Below are positions 1 through 6,900 of a stretch of DNA of 7,082 bases, one piece after another. A program made the position numbers and the translations under genes. Each line of letters opens with the position of its first letter. Position 1 is the first letter of the stretch. Source of the stretch: Clostridia bacterium (GTDB lineage Bacteria > Bacillota > Clostridia > Oscillospirales > CAG-272); NCBI GenBank assembly GCA_017559555.1, contig JAFYRH010000055.1, positions 1 through 7,082 on the forward strand. The letters run 5' to 3'. Below the pieces are notes generated by a model. It worked only from the letters and a program-made list of their open reading frames with translations, had not been told where the DNA came from and did not search any database.

Positions 1-212
1 ACTTCGTCTGCAACGTAAGAATCGCCACAAACGGAGCAGGTGTAGGTGGTGTAGCCTGCTTCGGTGCAAGTGGGAGCAGTTACAACTGCTTCGTAATTGT
101 GACCGAGAGCTTCAACTTCGTCACCAACATAGGATTCACCGCATTCGCAGGTGTAAGTGGTGTAACCCGCATCTTCACAGGTAGGAGCAGTTACGGTTGC
201 TGCATAATTGTG
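1..212 (-). repeat. Tandem ~37-residue Cys/Tyr-rich repeat, 1.9 copies in window
   Basis: Copy 1 covers 102-212 and copy 2 covers 1-101 (incomplete). The shared core is VTAPTC-x3-GYTTYTC, then CG-x-SYV-x-DEV. The copies are clearly related at DNA level but not identical, which suggests an older duplication with selection for the protein pattern. More copies may follow beyond the left edge. Confidence 0.85.
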
Positions 213-392
213 TTGATGTTCGGGTTCGGTAGGTTGTTCGGGAACTTCTACGGTTGTGGTTTGCTCACCGGGAATCAGACCGTCGAGCGGCAACTTATCT
301 GCTAGCTTTTCTACAACATCACAAGATGCAATAGAGAGCAACAGAGCTGCTACCATAGATACCAGAACGAGTGTTTTGAAAAATCTTTTCAT
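1..392 (-). CDS. Lipoprotein with Cys/Tyr-rich tandem repeats, 3' end missing
   Basis: Reading from the ATG at 392-390 gives 130 codons with no stop before the left edge. The N-terminus is a classic lipoprotein signal: MKRFF, a hydrophobic run (LVLVSMVAALLLSIAS), and Cys24 in the lipobox I-A-S-C, so the mature protein should be lipid-anchored on the outer face of the membrane. Residues 25-60 are a linker rich in Thr, Glu and Pro. From residue 61 the chain repeats about every 37 residues in the form HNY-x4-VTAPTC-x3-GYTTYTC...CG-x-SYV-x-DEV-x-ALG. The first copy is complete and the second runs off the edge. Each copy has three Cys, the last two spaced CxC in copy 1 (TCECG) and CxxC in copy 2 (TCSVCG). 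Such repeats are known from Firmicutes surface proteins, but I know of no assigned function; metal binding or disulfides are guesses. The start is supported by GGAGG seven bases upstream and by a good promoter. Confidence 0.9.
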   Translation of the reverse strand, partial: MKRFFKTLVLVSMVAALLLSIASCDVVEKLADKLPLDGLIPGEQTTTVEVPEQPTEPEHQHNYAATVTAPTCEDAGYTTYTCECGESYVGDEVEALGHNYEAVVTAPTCTEAGYTTYTCSVCGDSYVADE

Positions 393-404
393 TTTTCACC
401 CTCC
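393..404 (-). promoter_or_regulatory. Ribosome binding site of the lipoprotein gene
   Basis: On the minus strand GGAGG (bases 404-400, within GGAGGG) lies seven bases before the ATG at 392-390. This is close to ideal spacing for a Firmicutes Shine-Dalgarno site and decides the start codon. Confidence 0.92.
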
Positions 405-422
405 AGAAAATGAATATAATAT

Positions 423-451
423 TGCCGAATGGACGTTAAAATTATTCGGCA
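423..451. promoter_or_regulatory. Inverted repeat at the expected transcription start and 5' leader
   Basis: TGCCGAAT (423-430) and ATTCGGCA (444-451) form a perfect 8-bp dyad with a 13-base loop. It begins eight bases after the -10 box, so it would lie at the very 5' end of the lipoprotein mRNA. It could be a stabilising 5' stem-loop in the RNA or a repressor operator in the DNA. No U-run follows it on the minus strand, so it is not an intrinsic terminator. The base pairing is seen; the role is inferred. Confidence 0.55.
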
Positions 452-458
452 CCATTAC

Positions 459-487
459 ATTGTACTACTAAAGGTAATATTTGTCAA
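459..487 (-). promoter_or_regulatory. Sigma-A type promoter of the lipoprotein gene
   Basis: On the minus strand a perfect -35 box TTGACA (487-482) is followed by exactly 17 bases (481-465) and a -10 box TACAAT (464-459), one mismatch from TATAAT. Transcription should start near base 452, leaving an untranslated leader of about 60 bases before the ATG. Position, strand and spacing all fit the lipoprotein gene, which argues that it has its own promoter and does not depend on readthrough from the giant gene. Confidence 0.88.
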
Positions 488-491
488 GGCT

Positions 492-546
492 TTTTGCACA
501 AAAATTTCCGAAATCCCCCCCCTATTTAGTACTTTTGCACAAAAAT
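492..546. repeat. Two copies of a 14-mer upstream of the promoter
   Basis: TTTTGCACAAAAAT occurs at 492-505 and again at 533-546, with starts 41 bases apart. Each copy is nearly palindromic (TTTTG-CA-CAAAA). The nearer copy begins five bases beyond the -35 box of the lipoprotein promoter. Spacing near four helical turns and position just upstream of -35 are typical of regulator binding sites, but no regulator is encoded here and I cannot match the motif to a known family. Confidence 0.45.
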
Positions 547-687
547 ATGCCATATTCACTTACAAACAGACCACTTCTATGTTCTTTTGTGTTCTTTCGA
601 CGTTTTTTCACAAATACGATATGATACTTGCAATTCCACGTTGTATGTGCGATACCCGTTTGACGGTGGTTTTCAGAACGCGAAAAG

Positions 688-717
688 AGGGCGGCAACGC
701 GTTTTGGTTGCCGCCCT
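688..717 (-). terminator. Intrinsic terminator of the giant surface protein gene
   Basis: The arms 688-698 and 707-717 (core GGGCGGCAAC / GTTGCCGCCC) form an 11-bp perfect, GC-rich stem with an 8-base loop. On the minus strand the stem is followed by TCTTTTCG, a short U-tract, about 90 bases after the TAA stop at 805-807. The plus-strand side has only TTT, so the minus orientation fits better. It may act weakly in both directions. Confidence 0.8.
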
Positions 718-732
718 TTGGCTTATGCCATG

Positions 733-774
733 AAGAGAAGTGTTCATTTACTATCTTAGAAAACTTCTCTTTTT
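733..774 (+). terminator. Small hairpin with T-run on the plus strand, possible antisense terminator
   Basis: AAGAGAAGT (733-741) pairs perfectly with ACTTCTCTT (763-771) across a 21-base loop. Five T residues at 770-774 overlap and follow the stem on the plus strand. On the minus strand the hairpin lies in the 3' untranslated region of the giant gene, preceded by A residues and without a U-tail, so it would not terminate that gene. The stem is AT-rich with a long loop, so this is a weak call. It could stop plus-strand transcription from entering the giant gene in antisense. Confidence 0.3.
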
Positions 775-804
775 ACGGTAAATCATTTCTACCGAGGTAA
801 TTTT

Positions 805-942
805 TTATGCTTTCTTCCAAGGGAACTTAAAGCTCTTGATAGCCTGCAACAAAGCGGGCTTTCTTCTAAACAGCTCGTAGCCAACAAAGCCAAGGTTGGT
901 TGCAAGTGCTGTGCTGCCAATTACGGTTGCAGCAACTACTGC
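805..942 (-). other. C-terminal membrane segment with basic tail
   Basis: Residues 2033-2056 (from VVAATVIGSTALATNLGF to the Phe before RRK) form one moderately hydrophobic stretch, followed by RRK and a tail with four more Lys ending WKKA. By the positive-inside rule the tail would face the cytoplasm and the rest of the protein would be outside. The shape resembles a sortase sorting signal, but no LPXTG-like pentapeptide precedes the hydrophobic stretch, where the collagen block ends in KGND. Direct membrane anchoring is therefore more likely than covalent attachment to the wall. Confidence 0.65.
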
Positions 943-3900
943 TCCGTCATTGCCTTTTTCGCCATCCTTGCCGTCAGCACCGTCTTTGCCGTCGGTGCCG
1001 TCTTTGCCGTCGGCTCCTGCCGCGCCGGTAGCTTTAATGCCAAAGGAAGTCCAGCTTTCGCCATTGTTGTAGGAAACCTCCCACTCGTTGGTTTCTGCGT
1101 TAATACGGAGCACAGGAGTAATACCGTCCTTGCCTGCCTCGCCATCCTTACCGTCAGCACCGTTGATACCTTGTTGGATGTCTTGGAGGTAATCCCAATT
1201 TTCACCGTTATCATACGAAACGTAAAGCTTGTTTTCTTCGCACTTAAAGATGGGGGTCTTACCGTCTACGCCATCCTTGCCATCGGTACCGTCGATACCC
1301 TGTTGAACGTCTGTCAAGTAATCCCAGGTTTCTCCATCGTCGTAGGAAACAGAGAGCTTGTTGTTTTCACACTTGAAAACAGGAGTCTTACCGTTGGCGC
1401 CGTCTGTGCCGTTGGTGCCGTTTGCACCGTTGGTAACCGTAAAGGTTGTGGTTGTACCATCTGTAAAGGTGATGGTGTAGGTATCTACCAAACCATCGGC
1501 GGAGGTCTTTTCAATGTTTGCAATTCCGTTGCCGTCTTTACCGTCCTTACCGTCTGCGCCATCCTTACCGTCTGCGCCATCCTTACCGTCAGCGCCGTCC
1601 TTACCGTCAGCGCCGTCCTTACCGTCAGCGCCGTCCTTACCGTCAGCGCCGTTAATGCCTTGTTGGATGTCGGTCAGGTAGTCCCAATTTTCGCCATCAT
1701 CATAGGAAACATAGAGCTTGTTATTTTCGCACTTGAAGGTGGGCGTTTTGCCGTCGACACCGTCTTTACCATCGACACCGTCTTTACCGTCGATGCCGTT
1801 TTTGCCGTCAGCACCATTGGAACCGTTTTGACCGTCGGCGCCGTCTTTACCATCGGCACCGTCAGCACCGTTGGTAATCGTAAAGGTTGTGGTAGTGCCA
1901 TCGGTAAAGGTGATGGTGTAGGTATCAATCAAACCGTTGGAGGAAGTCTTTTCGATTTTGGCAATACCATTGCCGATGTCGCCCTTTTCGCCTTGGTCTC
2001 CCTTGTCACCTTTTTCACCTTGAATGCCCTGCTCGCCTTGTTCACCTTGAATACCTTGTTCGCCTTGGTCACCCTTATCACCCTTTTCGCCGGGATCACC
2101 GTCCTTGCCGTTGGTAACGGTAAAGGTGGAGGTAGAGCCGTCGCTATAGGTGATGGTGTAGATATCTACCAAGCCGTCGGTTTCGGTCTTTTCGATAGAA
2201 ACGATTGCACCGATTACCAAAGGCTCAGAGGTTACGCTAAGACCGCCAACACCGGTAACAACGCAAACGTATGTGCCTGGGAGGTTGTGAGAAAGCGTTG
2301 CGGAGGTTTCGCCCTCAAGCGCAACCATACCATTATCGGTATTGGCATAAATGCGAATGGTTACATCCTCAATATCATTATCTTTAGGATTACCTGCATA
2401 AACCAAGTAGATGCCGTCTTGAGGTGCTGTAAGAATTGCCTTTTCGTTGGCATAAACATATTCTACATAATCACCTACGCCGTTTTCGGAATCCCAAATA
2501 CCAATCTCGCCAAGATCGTAAAGCGAAACAACGGTGACGGTTTGACCCGCTTCAAGATGAATGTAAATGTAGTCAGCATAATCCGAGGCGAGATCGTAAA
2601 CCATGCCGTACCAACCCTTGTCGGGATCATACCAAGAACCATTTTCGGCAAGGAAGAACAAATCGGAATCTTTGGTGATTTCGCTAGCGTTTTCGGTGAT
2701 TTCATACCATTGATAGGTCTCCTCACCGGTGGCTTGGTTGATCTCGATGGAGGGATCTGCCATGGTAGGTTGCTTTGTGATAACGTAAGTGTATTGGAAA
2801 GCATTGCTTTCGAATACGTCACCGTTTGCATCCTCAAAGGAGCAGATGTACCATGCACCGAGCTCGGGATTTTGAAGAGTTGCAAGGGTTTCGCCCTCTA
2901 CGGGAGTTTTGGTGGACTCACCGATAAAGATGCGCGCATAAACGGTGGAGTTATCTACTTGTTCTGCGGGTGCAAGCGCAAGCACGCTTACGGGAGAGAG
3001 TGCGTTTTCTGCCATAAGCATAACACCGTTCATACCTTCTACGGCAACCTTGCCCTCGTAATAGGTTGCGTTGTTCAATCGGACATAAATTTGTTCCTCA
3101 CCTTCACCGACAATTACGAGTGTACCGCTGACGGGTACAGAGAACAGAATTCGAATACTCTCGTCTTCCTCTGCCTCAAACACTGCAAAGTAATAAACGC
3201 CGCTTGCAAGAGTCGATTTCATTGCCATTTGAAGAGCAGCACCCTCCCAACCAAGACCTTCAACGTAGTTCAGGGAAATTAGCGCGCCTTCCGGAAGGAT
3301 AGCATTCGCATCGGTAATTTCAGTGCCAAAATCCACGGTGTACCATTGATACTTGCCGTCGGTGTCATCTGCCACCTCAACACCGGGAGTTGTGGAGTCG
3401 GGTTGCTTTACAAAGCCGTTTACAAAGCGAATAACAGAGGTTTGTGCGAGAACGTTCCAGCCTTCTGTATCGCTGATTTTGCAAAGGTAGTATGTGTTGA
3501 CTACGGAATTTTGCATAACAGCCGCAGTTTCGCCCTCTATGAGAGTTTCGGTTGCAGTTGTATCATAAATGCGGATTGCGGGGATATCCATGTTGTAGCT
3601 CAAATTAACGTCCATTTCGTACCAGCCGTCATATTTGGCGGTAAAGAATACCGTTTGACCTGCTGTAAGACCTTCCCACTCTGTATATTGATCATCCTCG
3701 ACGTCTTCATTGCACCAAATAGAGGTGATGATAACGTCACGGTCATACGTGAGCGCAATGGTTTGACCTGCCGTCAGGTAAACCTCTACATAGCTGCACC
3801 AACCATTGTATTCGGGAGCAACAAACCAACCGCGACCGTCTACATAGGTCAGGTCGTTTTCGTTATCCTCACGCGCGTTGACGACAAGCGCACTTTCAGC

Positions 3901-6900
3901 GTCAAATTCAGCATTGTAAACAACGTCAAACTCATACCATTGGTACTTTACGTCAACATTCTCTTCAAGCTCTACAAAAGGCTTTTCAGAGGTCTCTGCG
4001 GGAGATGTTTCATTGATAGCTACAGTAAGATCAATATCATCCATTTGGAAATATACGGGATTACCGTTCTCCAAAATACCTATTACACAATAGTAATAAC
4101 CATGCACGATATTTTGCATGCTGCTACCGGTTTCCTCTTCCAAGAGAACAAAATCATCGTTGATCCAACGATACCACTTGTAGGAGGCAATGAAATCATC
4201 GTAAGCGGTTTTTACCGAATAGTTGTTTTCATTTGTAGGCTCTTCGATCAATTCGAAACTATAATTGATATAAACGGTGAGATCTTCTTCAACGAAAAAT
4301 TCAAAATCGTTAATGTAAGAATTTTCCGTGCGAAGATTAAAAACAGCATTCGGTTTTTCAAATAATTCGTGATAGTAAATAGTAAAATCGTTGTTTTCGG
4401 GATAAACGGTGAGAACAATATCCTTGTTACCCAAAACGGCATCTACAAAAGTAACAGTATAGCTCTCCTCGGGAGCCTTGCCAATGGTGAATACGTAGGA
4501 ATTGTATTCGTCAATACCGTTGGTTAAAATGTGGGAACCGGGCATGCCGTTTTGGTCATAAAGCGTGTAGCCCTCGGGCAAAAATCCCTCACCGTTGATG
4601 CCAAACAAGTCGTATTCGTAAATTTCAACGATCCATCCTTCAATTTCATCGCCCATTGCAGTCAAGTCAAAGTTGCTCTTAGCGCCATAGGTGATGTGAG
4701 CAAAGTCATCGGAGCCTGCATTGACAAACTCGCCACCGTTGACAACAATTGTGGAGGCTTTATTAGAGGAGCCGGTTTCGAGCGTGATAAAAATCGAATA
4801 ACCTGCTGTAAAAGTACCGTCATTAACAGTCAGCTTTGCACCGCCATATACGCGGAAAGTCTCATAAGTTGCAGCTACATTACCACCGTTAACGGTAACG
4901 TCAGCACCGTTTTGAAGCACAAAGGGTTCGTATGAGGTGTAATAGATCTCTCTCGACATACCGTAGTTGCCGCCCTCAATAACAAGGGTTGCCTTTTTTA
5001 CGTAAATTCCACAGTATCCCAAACCTAAAATGCCACCCATATCGGTTTCATCAACAAAAGTAACCTTTGCACCGTTTTTGATAGAGATATCGGCATCGGC
5101 AAAAATTTGGTTGCCTGCAAAGTCAAAAATAACCTCGCATCCATCAAAGGTAATCTCGGATTCCAAATATATCTCCTTGTTTATACGAATGTAAAGCGCG
5201 CCCTCCGCCTTGTTTGCGGCTTTCATTGCGTCTTCCAAAGAGCCGGAGCTTGTCAAATGATCAGCATCGGTGCCCCATGCAGCCTCGTCAAGAACGATTG
5301 TATGAATTTGCTCTGTCGCCAAAACGTCCAACTTGTTGCCGTCATCGTCGCGGAAATTCGCACTTACAGGAAGAATAAAGTTGCCTGCGGAAAGAGCAAC
5401 ATCCTCGTCGTCCAAAATATAAACGCGGAAGCCATCCAAAAATTCGTACTTGCTCAAATCTACAACGCCGCCCTCAAAAATGAGGTCTTGGTACTCTTCG
5501 CTGCCATACAGCTTACCGCCCAAAACGGTGACCTTGCCGCTGACAATATAAATTGCGCCGATTTCGTCATAAACTTGACCAAAACCCTTGGAATCGAGAA
5601 CGGTAACATCTGCGCCCTTTACCACGAGCGGGGCATTGGAAATAGTCTTTCCATTCAAATCAAGAGTAATTGTGCCTGCGGTGAGTTGCGGTAACAACAT
5701 ATCACCCAAATCGACAAGCAGTTGAATGTAGGTAGCATTCTCGCTTTCAATGGCAGCCAAAAAAGCTTCTTCCAAGGCGCCTTGTTCGGTAAGGTTATCC
5801 TTGTCGGTGCCCCAAGCAGCTTCATTGCGCTTAAAGGTTGCCGTAACAGTTATATCCTCACCTACGAGAGTATAAATGGAATCAACATTTCCCAGAATAG
5901 GTTCACCATTGACAAGAAAAGAATCGATAAAATAGCCCTCATCGGGAGTTACTGTAATTTCAACCGATGCGCCCTTTTCAAACCAATCAACCGAGGGAGA
6001 AACAGAAACGCTGCCGTTTTCGCTTTCGTTAACGGTAATCTGATATTTTGTGGGATTCACGGTGTAGGTCGCACCATCCTGCAAAGCATCGTCAACTCTT
6101 TCACCATTGTAATATAGGCTATAGTTATCGGGGAGAAGAACATGCTCAATGCTCAACTCCGGGTTATAGTCGAGATCCAAGTAAAACGTCAGCCCATCGG
6201 GTGTGGAGTGATCGGTAAAATCAAGCGTACCGGCCTTCCAATAAATATTTTCGCGGTTACTTTCAAAAGAGCCACCACTAATTTTAACAGACTTACCGTA
6301 GGCGCTAATCACCCCGTAGGAGGGGGCGTTGGTTTTCAGTGTGCCCCCGGTGATGGTAAGCTCTGCCTCGGTTATGCGTCCACAACAAGACAAATCAATA
6401 ACATCGCCATTGTCTGATTCGAAAGTACCACCGGAAACGGTAATGCGAACATTGGAAACATCATCCATTGCAATGGCACTATATTCCTTGCAGTAAAGCT
6501 TGCCGTCTACACCACTATCGATAATGGTAACGTTAACAGAATTTGTCAAGAGCAGCAAGACGCTGAAACTTGATTCTACGGTTTTACCGTTTAAATCAAG
6601 TGTGAACGCGCCACCGTCTGCCGAAAGATATTCCTCGCCAAGATCGACATCTTGCGCTACCTTGATATAGGTAATACTGCTATCGGCTTTAGCAGCATCC
6701 AACGCATCTTGCAGAGTGCCGCTTTGGGTAAGGTTATCCTTGTCGGTGCCCCAATATGCCTCGGGGGTCACTTCTTCCTCGGGCTCGGAAGAGGTTTCTT
6801 CGGGCTCGGAAGAGGTTTCCTCGGGCTCGGAAGAGGTTTCTTCGGGCTCGGAAGAGGTTTCCTCAGGCTCGGGGGTGGTTTCCTCAGGCTCGGAGGTTGT

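Larger units (their letters stand above)
393..804. other. Intergenic region between two co-directional minus-strand genes
   Basis: This 412-base gap holds no convincing gene. It is AT-rich compared with the flanking coding DNA. In minus-strand order it contains the 3' untranslated region of the giant gene with a small hairpin (733-771), a strong terminator (688-717), about 140 bases in which I see only partial dyads, a repeated 14-mer (533-546 and 492-505), a run of eight G (522-515), the promoter (487-459), a dyad (451-423) and the ribosome binding site. An open frame on the plus strand (429-800) crosses the promoter and terminator and has no start signals, so I do not call it. Confidence 0.8.
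943..2205 (-). other. Collagen-like stalk interleaved with small globular modules
   Basis: Residues 1611-2031 alternate uninterrupted Gly-X-Y blocks with two module types. Type V (about 33 residues, I-x-KT-x3-GL-[IV]-D-x-YTIT...DG[ST]T[ST]TFT[VI]TNG) occurs three times; type T (about 28-30 residues, TP-x-FKCE-x-NKL...SYD-x-GE-x-WDYL) occurs three times plus one variant. The order is V, 15 triplets, V, 14, T, 14, V, 5, T, 5, T, 6, T-variant, about 9, membrane segment. Blocks start at 2109, 1869, 1659, 1428, 1299, 1170 and 1026. The TNG end of type V and the GKTP start of type T stay in triplet register, so the modules were added as whole cassettes. Gly-X-Y repeats in bacteria form trimeric triple helices, so the stalk suggests a trimer. 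Confidence 0.88.

Noticed and set aside
603..615. TTCACAA-containing stretch considered as a Rex-type redox regulator site
   Set aside because: Only one half-site is present; the matching inverted half is missing at the required distance.
596..625. TATGAT at 620-625 considered as a plus-strand promoter for a small RNA ending at the 733-774 hairpin
   Set aside because: No acceptable -35 box lies at 16-18 bases upstream, and the hairpin is weak, so a small RNA gene is not supported.
429..800. A 123-codon plus-strand open frame in the intergenic region
   Set aside because: It runs through the lipoprotein promoter, the 14-mer repeats and both arms of the terminator. It has no Shine-Dalgarno site and its composition is unlike a real protein.
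1543..1650. The regular 18-bp repeats considered as a CRISPR array
   Set aside because: Units are directly adjacent without spacers and encode in-frame collagen triplets.
1171..3282. A 703-codon open frame on the plus strand, opposite the stalk and Ig-like region
   Set aside because: It lies antisense to a well-supported gene. Its length follows from the repeated Gly/Asp/Lys codons and their third-base bias, which give few stops on the other strand. The predicted peptide shows low-complexity echoes of the repeats (runs of LTVSAV), with no convincing start signals seen.
3346..4365. A 339-codon plus-strand open frame opposite the Ig-like region
   Set aside because: It is another antisense shadow with no recognisable domain and no promoter or ribosome binding site that I could see.
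4477..6759. Beta-helix modules considered as an active pectate or polysaccharide lyase
   Set aside because: The fold pattern is shared, but I could not find a conserved set of acidic and basic catalytic residues across the three modules.
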